A DNA stretch of 64,000 nucleotides, taken from the NCBI RefSeq assembly GCF_001540865.1, contig NC_033632.1:11563464-11627463 (forward strand), read 5' to 3'. This DNA is from Ananas comosus (taxonomy: Eukaryota; Streptophyta; Magnoliopsida; Poales; Bromeliaceae). Within the stretch, counting starts at the first letter, position 1; each line of letters starts with the position of its first letter. Of the stretch, positions 34,062 to 50,228 are shown one piece after another. The notes beneath the pieces are model-generated. The model had not been told where the DNA came from and made no database searches. It was given only the letters and a program-made list of their open reading frames with translations. The position numbers were made by a program, and so were the translations under genes.

Positions 34062-34240
34062 GGGTTGGGGAGAAATTGAGAGTTGAGCGTGCGTGGAGAA
34101 ACTGTCGCTAACCAACGAGTCAGTAGGGATGCAAACTGGGCGGATCCACCTAAAATGAGTCAGTAGGGATGCAAACTGGGCGGATCCACCTACAAATTCG
34201 GAGGTATGGGTTGGGGAGAAACTGAGAGTTGAGCATGTGC
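34062..34240. repeat. Nested direct repeats with an exact 40-base tandem pair
   Basis: GAGTCAGTAGGGATGCAAAC-TGGGCGGATCCACCTA occurs at 34117-34152 and 34157-34192 (period 40). It is bracketed by a longer direct repeat, GGGTTGGGGAGAAA-TGAGAGTTGAGC, at about 34062 and 34208. Confidence 0.85.
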
Positions 34241-34462
34241 GGAGAAGTTGTCGCTCGTGGCAGATTCGGGATAAGTTAATTTTTATTCTATTTTTGGCTC
34301 TTATTTATCGGTCCATTCGGAGCAAATCAGGTGGACGAGAGTTTTTAACGGATCAAGACAGACTAAAGAAAGAAAGAGTTTCGCGGATCAGGACTGACTA
34401 AAGAAAAAAAAGGATTTCTCGCCCGCTGCTTAATTTTCTTGACGGATCGGAACGAATTATCT

Positions 34463-34905
34463 TTTTGAATAATTGCATATTTACCTCTTAATACTTATGA
34501 AATATCTTATTTATTCTTTATTTTTTTTGTTTCAAATATACCTCTTTCGTTATACAAAAAATACTCTCGCTATTATTACCCATTAATCATCTCATATTAA
34601 ACCCAGTAAATAGAAATCAAAACATTTCTTTTGTTGTTAACTTAAGGACAAATAAAAAAATAATAATGGTAAAAGAGTATATTGAAAAGAAAAAAAAGTC
34701 AAAAATAAATACTTCTCTTCGTTTCTGATTTAAAATTTGTTACGATATAAGGGATATATTTAAAAGAATAAAATAGTAATTTTATAAAAATAATGATTAA
34801 ATTTAACTCTAGAAATATATTTAAAAAAATCTTGAAACATAAAAAAATATTTAATAATAAAAAAATATATTTTTTTTTAGAGTATATAAATTACCCTTAT
34901 TTTTT
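34463..34905. mobile_element. MITE family E, copy 2 (diverged)
   Basis: AATTGCATATTTACCTCTTAATACTTATG with TTTCAAATATACCTC at the left, and ATATATTTAAAAAAATCTTGAAAC with AGAGTATATAAATTACCC at the right, have the same layout as the elements at 10105 and 63581. TSD not resolved. Confidence 0.45.
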
Positions 34906-35029
34906 TATACATATTTTTCGGTTTTCACTTATCCCTCTATTCCAGAGTGCGAGGGGTTAAAAAAATAATAATAAAATACATAATATAACCAACTGTACGG
35001 TCCATTGATGCAGTGACGTGGTAGACCCG

Positions 35030-35190
35030 GTCCAGGAATATATATATATATATATATACACACACCATTGGTCCTTGCTCTTAAAAAAGATATAAAAAAC
35101 CCTACGAAACCCCTCGGAGTCGACACTCCCAACCCCACCCCTCGCGAAACCCTCGAACCATCGAAGCTCCATTTTCGCCCCCCCTCGCTA
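35030..35190 (+). promoter_or_regulatory. SmF promoter and leader
   Basis: An (AT)n stretch (35037-35056) that can serve as a TATA region and a telo-box AAACCCTA at 35097-35104 lie upstream of the ATG at 35191. Telo-boxes are typical of promoters of plant translation and RNA-processing genes active in dividing cells. Further AAACCCTA copies follow at 35233, 35326, 35431 and 35668 inside intron 1. Confidence 0.55.
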
Positions 35191-35750
35191 ATGGCGGTGA
35201 GATCTCTCTCTCTCTCTCTGTAGCTTTGTACGAAACCCTAGCTCGTTTGGTCCCCGAAGAGGAGGAACCCGATTCCAGTTTCGTAAAGCCTAGGTGTTTT
35301 GTTTCCTCGATTCTTCGTAGTGTAGAAACCCTAGGTCTTGGGCGTTTCCGTGTCGTTTATTTGGAGGATTTCGAGCTTTTAGTGTAGTCCAATGGCGGTT
35401 AGATCTCTCTCTCTCTCTATAGCTGTGTACAAACCCTAGCTTGTTTGGGAACCGATTGCGATTTTCGAAAAGCCTAGGTGTCGGGCGTTTGTGTGTGGTT
35501 ACTTTTGGAGGATTTCGAGAGTTTAATTTAGTTGTTTTATTGGGGAACATCGATTTTAGGGTTTTGGCGGAAGGGGAGTTTTTATAATGCATACATTAAG
35601 ATTGTGCAAGTGGGTAACCCTAATTTTTATTTCTGTTTTTGCTTTTCGCCTGGTTCTTTGAGTTTCGAAACCCTAGGCCTAGGTCATTTGCATTTTGGCG
35701 CTTCTGAAGGATTTCAACATGTTAATGTAATATCGGTGACATTGATTTAG
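35191..35750 (+). repeat. Tandem duplication of the SmF first-exon region
   Basis: ATGGCGGTGAGATCTCTCTC (35191) recurs as ATGGCGGTTAGATCTCTCTC (35392). Both are followed by TAGCT-TGTAC-AAACCCTAGCT-GTTTGG and GGAGGATTTCGAG. A third, more diverged partial copy (AAACCCTAGGCCTAGG, AAGGATTTCAAC) lies at 35668-35730. Period about 200 for the first pair. Confidence 0.8.
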
Positions 35751-38155
35751 GTTTTTAACCCCAAAGAGTAGTTTTTTTTATGCTTCCTTTAATTTTATGT
35801 AGTGAATTTGGCTAATGGGGTTTGCTCTTTACAGTGGTGTAGCTTTTATTTACCTTGTGTTGTTGGTTTCGGAATAGATAAGAAAATGTTATCTTGAGAT
35901 TATATTCATTGACGGGGTATTTGGAGTGACGTAAGTATAATTTTGCTGTAAATCAAGTTCAGTAAGAACAATAATTTTGGTCCTGCTGTCAATCATGTTA
36001 GAGCACATACTGGATTTTTCCCCAAAAAATGTCTTTGGACAATTTTGAGGGAAAATTGTTTTCTAGAGATTGAATTTGTGGCTTGCCGGTAGATCTCCTT
36101 GGCTTAGTCAATCATGATGATTGAACTATGTTTCTGCTCTTTATAAATTTGATTTACGGCCGCATTGCAATTACATCAATCCAAACGCCCCGTTAGATGA
36201 AAATGTGCACCGACCCCGAACTCGAGACTTTTAGTTCTTCTGATTTAAGTAAATTCACTCCATTATTTTGGGGGGTCTTGCTGAATCCTGAATGATTATA
36301 TTAAGTTTGACTATTCTGAACACTTCGTTAGCTGATGGAACACAAAAATTTATTGAAGAGTTTAAATAGTTATTTTACAAGAAAATGTTAGATTGTCTTT
36401 AACATTGAGGGACTAAATTGCAATGTATGAGAAAGCCTGGAGACGAGAGCTTAAATATAAGTTCAAGGACTAATCACAATATAGGGATGCTACAAGGATT
36501 ATTTTCTTAGAGCTTGAATCATACTTATTATCGACCATTTTTTATTGTCTCGTATCACCTAAATCAAGTTTTGTTCTTCTCTCAGATTCATTGTAATCAT
36601 TTCCTATTGCCCTGCCCTTATGCTCCACACAGATTTCCAGTTTTTTTTCTTTTTTATCATATTGATTGGATATCTCTAATCGCAATGTGGAGTACTATAT
36701 CTGACTGCTCGCTATAAAATTTTTAACATTCTACAACTTTCTTTTTTTCTGAGTGGTAGTTTCTTTCTTTGTTAGATACACTTGTTTATGTTACTTTCTA
36801 ATATTTCTTTGTTTGTGCCTCCTCCTTGTCATTATTGTTTAGGCCGTGCCAGTTAATCCGAAGCCTTTCTTAAACAATCTGACCGGCAAGCCTGTGATTG
36901 TGAAGCTCAAGTGGGGCATGGAATATAAAGGTGATTTTTTAACCCGTTTGTTCCTCCTTACATTACAGTTGCCAATAAATTGTGTTTGTTCAAATGTACA
37001 GAAATGATGCAAACTGTTTTTCTTTTGTCCTTTTTCTTTCTCTGCGCTTGTTTTTTTCCAGGTTATCTCGTTTCGGTGGATTCGTATATGAACCTACAGG
37101 TATCACTGCCAACATTATTTTTTGGGTTAATTATAAATTTAGTACTTGAAGTTTGATTCTGATTTCAATTTCCTCCCCAAAGTTTTAATATTAATGACTA
37201 TATCCCTGAATGTTGTTCCGTGGAACCAGGAACTTCATCAGAAAGAAACACTGCAGTAACATGCGTTAAAATTAAAATCTCAAATATCTGCTGTGTCAAT
37301 GAGCTTTAGAAGTAATGCTGATGTAGCATCCTTTTTCAAATAATGGGCCAACAAAAGAACTTAATTGATTTGCAGAGCGAACATCATAGACTAAATTTTA
37401 AAAAAAATGAAAATTTGAAGATATAACTGAAAACTAGGTCAAACTTCAGGACAAAATTGGCAATTAATGTGTTTTTTTGGTGTAAATTATGCAGCTTGCC
37501 AATACAGAGGAGTATATTGATGGCCAGTTCTCAGGAAATCTCGGGGAGATACTGATAAGGTAACCGCAGTTGCTTCTAACCATAGTTGTAATATTCTCAG
37601 ACTTCCCAAGAGTTTACAAATAATTCACAAATTTATGGTTGTCCTGATATTTATCCAAATTAGTCACCACTTTTGTATGAATATTCACCAAAGATTAATA
37701 GGAGACTAACAGATAACCTATAGATTCATCGGCTAGTTTATGTATTAATTTGTAGCTTTGTTACCTTAAAATTGATGAAAGAAGGAAAAATGATTTCGTT
37801 AAGAATTTTGCACTTCAGTATTCTTTTTAACTAATATATATTTATATTTCGTTCAAAATATATATTTATATTTCATTCTTTGAACTACTGCTTCTTTTTT
37901 TTTTCTTTTTTTGAGATCTATTGATTTTACCGAACACCAACATTTTCAATCTTGTCATGTTTAAGCCGAATGCCAAACTTGCGACTACTCCGACTTCTTT
38001 GTCAAAAGAATTAAAATTCAGTAAGTTAAAGTGATCATATTTCCAGCTTTATTGTGTTTGTGTTTCTAAATCCTTTTTCAACCCGCTGCAGGTGTAACAA
38101 CGTTCTATACCTTCGTGGCGTACCGGAGGACGAAGAAATAGAAGATGCCGAATGA
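35191..38155 (+). CDS. SmF: Small nuclear ribonucleoprotein F (SmF)
   Basis: Five exons: 35191-35196, 36843-36930, 37062-37099, 37495-37559, 38092-38155; 261 nt, 86 aa. Exon 1 is only ATG-GCG before a GTGAGA donor. SmF is one of seven proteins of the Sm ring that binds the U-rich Sm site of U1, U2, U4 and U5 snRNAs in the spliceosome. The protein shows [16 protein letters not shown], the Sm1 motif ([15 protein letters not shown]...SYMNLQL, residues 20-45) and the Sm2 motif ([11 protein letters not shown], 65-75), then an acidic tail. Length and sequence match plant SmF (86-88 aa). Intron 1 is long (1646 bases) and contains tandem near-copies of the exon 1 region. The start is fixed by homology to the MATIPVNP-type start. 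Confidence 0.96.
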
Positions 38156-38700
38156 GGCTTCTTAGATGTGTTAAAGGCGAAACAGCATCAATTTCCGTTC
38201 TCACTACTGAAATCTTCTTTATATGACTAGTAATAGCTTGATCTAGTTCAGCATACTTTTTACATAAACTTTGTATGTTAAGAGTTAGAATTCAAGAGCT
38301 CTATGTTTTAAGAGATCCAATCCCCACATGACGATTACTTCCTGCGACTGCCTCAGGTCGGCCTCCTTGATCGAGACACACACTCCTTTTCGTCGAGCAG
38401 GTACTCATTTGCCATAACTTTCAGCTGGGGAGTTATACGGTCTGTAATGTTCCTGATTATTGTGCGGTCGCTAAACTTCGTTTGTTGCATCAGCGTGCTC
38501 GAATTGTCAAATTTTCTTCTAGTTTTAGTATATTTGATGGTTTGAGCCCCTCATATTTCATATGTCGGAGAGGAATGTGAAACACCAGCAATCATTTCGA
38601 AAACACCTGTGTATAAGATGATGGTAAAGTTGCGTGAATTGTAGTTGTGTCGTGTGGCACTGCTAAGGAGAAGGGAAAAATAAAGATCCTTCGAAATGCA
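38156..38700 (+). other. SmF 3' flank
   Basis: Non-coding sequence after the SmF stop, probably 3' UTR. No second gene here. The space to the reductase 3' end (38700-39160) is AT-rich and without recognised features. Confidence 0.5.
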
Positions 38701-39616
38701 GCGACAACACTGCATCAGAGGTCAACAGATTTAGGATGAACTACCTGATTACCCGATTAGTTTGAGTGCTTTGAGAATGTTAGGGTTTTTGAAAGGCTAG
38801 TTCGGAAATGCGTTCTCTACGAAACTTTAGGTCTATTTTATGAATCTATAATTTTACCTGGCAAAGGTGATATTTTAACTCTTAACACTTTGGTATAATT
38901 CTGCATTTTTCTTTAGCAAGCAGCACTGCACAGTTATTCAAGATGGTTATGGACGTAATTGCAGCGTATTGAAATATTTGTTTATAATTACAAAAACCGC
39001 GAAAATGCAGTAACTACTGAAATATTTTTACCATCATCATAAAAATAGAAATGGCGCTACTCTGTAGTCCTCTAGGTAGTTACAACACAAAATATGTCTC
39101 AATCCAACCAAACCATATTTAAGTTCTTGAAGGAAAATCCTAACAGATACAATATGATAGTTACAATAATATAATGCTTTTTTGAAAAATTCTTTTCATC
39201 CTCGTATGTATGCAATGCGGAGACATTTGATCGAATGTTTTAAATCTTATGTAGAATAACTGTGGCCGCGAAAAGTTTCTTGCCCAAAAGGAGATGCAGT
39301 CCCATTTATACACATCATAATTTGTTCCCCATAAAGAGATGCTCAACACTATTAATTCATCTTTTACCAATCTAATAACAATGCTATTTTTTTACTTCCC
39401 AACTACCTACAAAAGATTACACCTTTTCTCTTTTTTTTCTTTTTGGGTCCCCCATCAACCTCACTTATCGCATCATATCATATGATGATAAATATATAAG
39501 AATATAAACATATAACACATGAGAAATCCTAAATAAATTTAGGGAGAAAGAAGAAACCAACCTTTTTTTCTTTTTTCTTGGTGTTTAGTGTTCCGCCGCT
39601 ACCGGAAGGGCAAAGC

Positions 39617-45423
<5,807 letters not shown>

Positions 45424-45632
45424 CGTCCCCGATCGCCGCGGTGGATTCGATCAAGGCACCGATCCCGCTGATTCCTATCTCAATCTCTTCGTCGCTCCTC
45501 GCCCCTCGTCCTCGTCTCTTCCTCGCTTCAAACACCCCCCTCTCCCCCCCCCCCCCCCCCCCCCCCCTCTCTCTTCTTCGTTTTCTCTGCCTGTTCCTCC
45601 TCCTCCTCCTCCTCCTCCTCTCTCCCGTGCTC

Positions 45633-45671
<39 letters not shown>

Positions 45672-45860
45672 CCTCTTCTTCTTCTTCTTCCTCGCTTCGA
45701 TCTCTCCTCTCCTCTCCCTCTCCCTCGATCTCTTCTACTTCGCCACCACTCTCTCTCTCTCGATCTCTCGATCTCTCTCGCGCTTGTTCTAGAGGTTTCT
45801 TTTTTCCCCTTTTTTCGTGGTGGTGAATTGCGGCTACGCGAGGGATATATATATATAGGG
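45424..45860 (-). promoter_or_regulatory. CPR 5' leader and TATA box
   Basis: Minus-strand CTATATATATATATCC (45846-45857) is a good TATA box about 425 bases upstream of the ATG. The leader is extremely biased: CT runs on plus (GA on minus) at 45636-45668, (TCC)n at 45597-45619 and a C24 run at 45544-45567 (G24 in the transcript). GA-rich leaders are common in plants; the G-run could form a quadruplex. Open frames through this stretch on both strands reflect the repeats. Confidence 0.6.
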
Positions 45861-46019
45861 ACGTAGAGGGAAGAGAGAGAGAGAGAAAGAGACTCGTGAG
45901 AGTTAGAGAGAGAAGGAGAGGGAGAGAGATGAGAGAGAAAGAGCGTGTATGCGTTTTAGAGAGAGAGAGAGAAAAAGCAAGAGTATAGTGGAGTGGTCGG
46001 TCCAAAAAATATCCGATAA

Positions 46020-48240
46020 AACTTTGATTGGTGAGCTTGATTTGACTAACGGTTTAGTTTTTATCAATTTAACATGTATTAAATATTTTATTTAATATTA
46101 AAATTTTTTAAATAATTTTAAATTTTAAATAGAGATAAAAATAACACGTATCAATAAAATGAGTCCTGTTCTCAAAACATAAGGACAAAAATTTTACCGA
46201 CATAGTCCCCAAATAAATTTATTTGAGAATTGAGCGCACCTATCCCAATCAGTAAAAATATTATTTTTATTGACTTAAAATTAAATTAAAAAATATTTTA
46301 CTGGACTGTTGGAACGGGTGCTTGCAAATAAATTTGTCTGAGGATTATATCCATAAAATTTTTGTCCTCCCAATAAGACTTCATTAGGAATGTTTTTTTT
46401 TTCTAGAACTATCTACACATGCAAAAAATAAATGAAATATACTAATACATCAGAAAAAGTGTAGATTTTACGCATATTTTAGGATTCAAAAAAAGTAAAA
46501 TGGTTTTTTTTAAAAAAAATAATAAAATTTAATGCTTGCGATAAGTAGAGAATGATGATATTTGAATAAAAAAAAAAAGAATATTTACATTCTATTAGCA
46601 GCGTTTCAGTAGCATTGCTCAAAAAATAAAAAACCAACATTTTCCGACTTGTCTTCTCGATCCGAACTTTATTTTTGATGAAACAAAAAACCACTAAACA
46701 ATAATACGTAAACTAATAATATGATAATTACTGCAATGTCATATTATTACCATATTAACAAATAGGGAAAACTTCAAAAACCCCCCCTGTGGTTTCATGC
46801 ATTCTCACTTTCATACCTTGTGGTTTAAAACGTATCAATTTGCCCCCATGTGGTTTCATTTTTCTCTTTTTGTTATCAATTTTATTATTTTTTTTCTTAA
46901 ATCAGTGACAAAATTAAAATTAAAGGATACTAAAGTGAATATTCGATAAACATAGATGGTTATCTGAAGTTTTTTGTATATAATTTAACGAAATATTAAC
47001 GAAAAAACTTCTGAAAAGATAAAAACGAAACCACAGGAGGGCAAATTGATACGTTTTAAATCACAGGATACTAAAGTGAGAATGCATGAAACCACAGGGG
47101 AGGTTTTTGAAGTTTTTCCTAACAAATATTATTATCTAGTGAATTAAATTAGACTGTAAAATTTTATTGTATAAACTTAAAAAGTTTGAGCACTAAAGTG
47201 TCATTTGTCTTTTAAGTTTGAAAAATCACAGTGCAATTTATTATTTTCTCTCTTTTTTTTAAAAAAAAAATTTGGTTCCTAATTTTTTCTTTCCTTTTCT
47301 ATTATTAGGTTTTTTTTATCCTCGTATTTGTTACAGCTAGCGGCCAGTAATCTAAATATTTATTAATTTTGATAGAATAAATCATATCAAATCAAATAAA
47401 GCCCTTTCAATTCACATTGTATAATTTTTTTATATATATATAATATAGAATAGTCAAATAAATACGCTAAATTATATAAAATTACCTTTTTACCCTTAGT
47501 AAATGTTCACCACATTTAAGTGCATATCAGAGGATATTACCATATTAGTGGGTACCAAAAATATGCTTCCAATTTTTTCCCTTTCCAATCAAATTAAGCC
47601 CCATTTGTGCTTATAAATGTACAAATCTTTATTATATATTTTTTTAAAAATTCCTCTTCTCAACACCATATTCAACATTAAACCCAATCAAATCTGAATT
47701 CAATAGAAACTTGCATTTTTGAAAATATGAACTTGAATTTGAATTTCGATGAATGCAGCTATATCTGTGTTTTAAACTGTATCCAATTTATAAGTATGGT
47801 GCTTTATATTATCTATCCATTCAGATAAAATACGTATAGTTATAATTGTTGTATTTATAATTGCATGCACTATGTAATTAAAGCTGAACGACTAATGAGG
47901 GTTGTCTGATCAGAAGAAATTATTAATACTGTGAAAAAGTGCAACAATATAACTGCATTTATCTTGTTTGGTTTGATATAATAGAAGATGTATTGTAAAT
48001 ATAAATAATTTGTTTGACTGTATGCAGTTGAAAAATTATATTTATAAATTTTACTAATTTATATGTGAGATAATATATCTTTTTGCTAAAAAAAATTTAG
48101 ATAGTTAGATTTACATTTGTTTAATTATTGTCTGTTGAAGTTAAAACTATGGCCAAATTAAGCTTTATTGCATAATTTTGTTTCTAATCTTTAAATTTAA
48201 TTATATTAAATTAAACACTGTATTTAATTATGCATGCAGT
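46020..48240. other. Spacer between the CPR and ADIP-like genes, AT-rich
   Basis: No gene. Includes a clean family A MITE (46765-47119), AT-rich low-complexity sequence and a TATATATA run near 47432. No exon could be supported. Confidence 0.5.
46765..47119. mobile_element. MITE family A, copy 7 (best preserved, 9-bp TSD)
   Basis: Perfect 9-bp target duplication TAACAAATA at 46756-46764 and 47120-47128. Left end GGGAAAACTTCAAAAACCCCCCCTGTGG and right end CCACAGGGGAGGTTTTTGAAGTTTTTCC are near-perfect inverses. The interior holds the CTTAAATCAGTGACAAAATTAAAATTAAAGG core. 355 bases, no coding capacity. This copy defines the family best. Confidence 0.9.
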
Positions 48241-48465
48241 TTCTATTAGGGATGTCAATGGGTAAGTAGGGACATTCCAAATTTTGTCCGAATCGAATCC
48301 GAATGAAGCGGATTTATCAGATGTTCAACAGATATAGTTACGATTATGGATATCAAAGAATGTAAATCTGACAAATTTAGATTCGGATATAAATTTTAAC
48401 TGCACCCGATTCAAGTCAAATTGGAACCCGAACCAAACCCGAAATAATTTTACATTATATAATTA

Positions 48466-48501
<36 letters not shown>

Positions 48502-48510
48502 TTAATATTA
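48240..48510. repeat. Dispersed GGATATGG/CCCGAACC repeat and (AT)n run
   Basis: GGGATGTCAATGGGTAAG..., CCGAATCGAATCCGAATG, CACCCGATTCAAG and CCCGAACCAAACCCG, similar to the block near 7250-7500. Followed by a (TA)n run (48470-48501). Confidence 0.45.
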
Positions 48511-48659
48511 AATTTTAAAAATTTAGATTTAATATTTTATATTTTTTAAAAATATAAATAAAAATAATAATTTTGAATTTGAATTTAAATTTTAAAATTT
48601 TGATTGTGTTTAAATTTGAATTTTTAAAATTTGTTGGTTTCGATTCAGATTTGATAGGC

Positions 48660-48800
48660 CCCTCCTGGGGATTTGTGGTCGCTATTGTGCCACGTGGCAG
48701 TGGAAATTTCCAAGATGTAGTGATCCACCAAAAGCAAAAAAACCAAAAGGACAGTGGTGGGTCCTACCTTGTGACACGTGGCACATACGAGAGCCAATGA
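48660..48800. promoter_or_regulatory. Two G-boxes upstream of the ADIP-like gene
   Basis: GCCACGTGGCA (CACGTG at 48691) and GACACGTGGCA (CACGTG at 48775), 84 bases apart, 660-740 bases before the ADIP-like ATG. They match the ABRE/G-box consensus. Which gene they serve, if any, is inference. Confidence 0.35.
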
Positions 48801-49095
48801 TTCGTGTCGATTAAAATAAAGTTTTTACGTGCGATTTCCCATAATCTTGGGCATTATATTTAGGAACAGTTTTGCATAAAACCCCCTCCAAAATAATATT
48901 ATTGACTTTTAGGGCTCCGCATGGGATCGCACAAAGAATTGTATACCGCATAGCCCATTTACCTACGAAGCCCATTATGGGCCCATAAATGTGTTTCCGC
49001 ACAAACTTTATATGCGGACACCCGTATAACCACTCATCGCTCCACTTCCCGTTTCCTCTCGCCCCCATTTCAAAAATTTCCGAGCGGGGAAAAAT

Positions 49096-49356
49096 GTATG
49101 GTGGCCCCCTCAACTACACCCTCTCCTAAAATTGGCCCCTTATCGCTTTATTATACTAACTAACATCTTTTAATTTTTTTAAAAATTAATTAACTTTTAA
49201 TCTAATTCATCAGTAATTCAATAATATCAACAGCTGAAAATCATAAGGTCGCTAAATATAATTTAAATAAAAGTTGGAAAATTTTAAAAGTATTAATTAA
49301 AAAGTTACTAACCTGAGGGTCCTGTTCAAAACGTCTATAGTTGAGGGGGGTAATGG
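49096..49356. mobile_element. TIR element upstream of the ADIP-like gene
   Basis: GGCCCCCTCAACTACACCCTC opposes CTATAGTTGAGGGGGGTAATGG, and CTAACATCTTTTAATTTTTTT opposes AAAATTTTAAAAGTATTAATT. About 260 bases, ending within 80 bases of the gene's ATG, so it may contribute promoter sequence. Confidence 0.55.
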
Positions 49357-49434
49357 TATATTTACACCTTCCAAAAGAGCATCGGCGTCGTCGTCGTCTT
49401 CAAAATCCCAAACCCTCGCTCTCTGAACATCGCC

Positions 49435-49479
49435 ATGGCTCACGCCGAGTTCGATCTCAAGGTACTCCTACGAAACCCT

Positions 49480-49529
<50 letters not shown>

Positions 49530-50197
49530 CCTTTTTAACCTCGTTCTCTGTTCGATTTCCGCATCTGATTCGCTTTTTTTTACCGCAATGCAGGCTCCCG
49601 GAGGAGCCGCGCCGATCGGTATCGGGTGCGTGATCCGTCTCTCGATCCCTCTCTCTACCTCTTTACCCATTTCGATCTATGTTTCGCCTACTACTTGTGT
49701 TTGCGATTTCTAGGGTTTTTGATCTGAGTTGGAATTGCAGGGAGCACTCGTTCGCGGATGTGGGGAACTTGGAGCACTGTGCCAAGTACCTCAACCAGAC
49801 GCTTGTGACCTTTGGATTTCCTGCGTCGCTCGATCTCTTCGCCAATGATCCCGTGAGTGCGCTCGCTGAGTTCTTTTTTCTTTTTTTTTCTCCTTATTTT
49901 TTGGGCTTAATTACATGTTACCATACTGAATTCTGAGGGTTTTTTTTGCTTTTGATATTGCAATTTCTTGGAGGGAAAAAAAGCTCCGGACTTTATCCTG
50001 TGCCATTTGGGATCGCCATTCAAATTTGGAAAATGACCCAAAAACCACCTGAATTAAATACTAACATTAAAAAAGACCACCTTTATAGTGGTTTTGTGCA
50101 CCAAAATTAGATTTTTCCGATGATTTTATGTTATTTTTAAAGTTCAGTTGGTGATCTCAAGTTAGCGTAGGTGTGAGGCTGCTTTCTTTTTTTTCTT

Positions 50198-50228
<31 letters not shown>

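Larger units (their letters stand above)
33700..35000. other. Spacer between the syntaxin-6-like and SmF genes
   Basis: No gene. It holds a repeat block at 34060-34450 with an exact 40-base tandem pair, and an AT-rich inverted-repeat element at about 34460-34900 related to the 10105-10601 MITE. Confidence 0.5.

Noticed and set aside
45475..46005. 176-residue minus-strand open frame and 200+ residue plus-strand frames over the CPR leader
   Set aside because: They are CT/GA, TCC and poly-C repeats translated into Ser/Leu/Pro or Arg/Glu runs; the real gene is the CPR on the minus strand.
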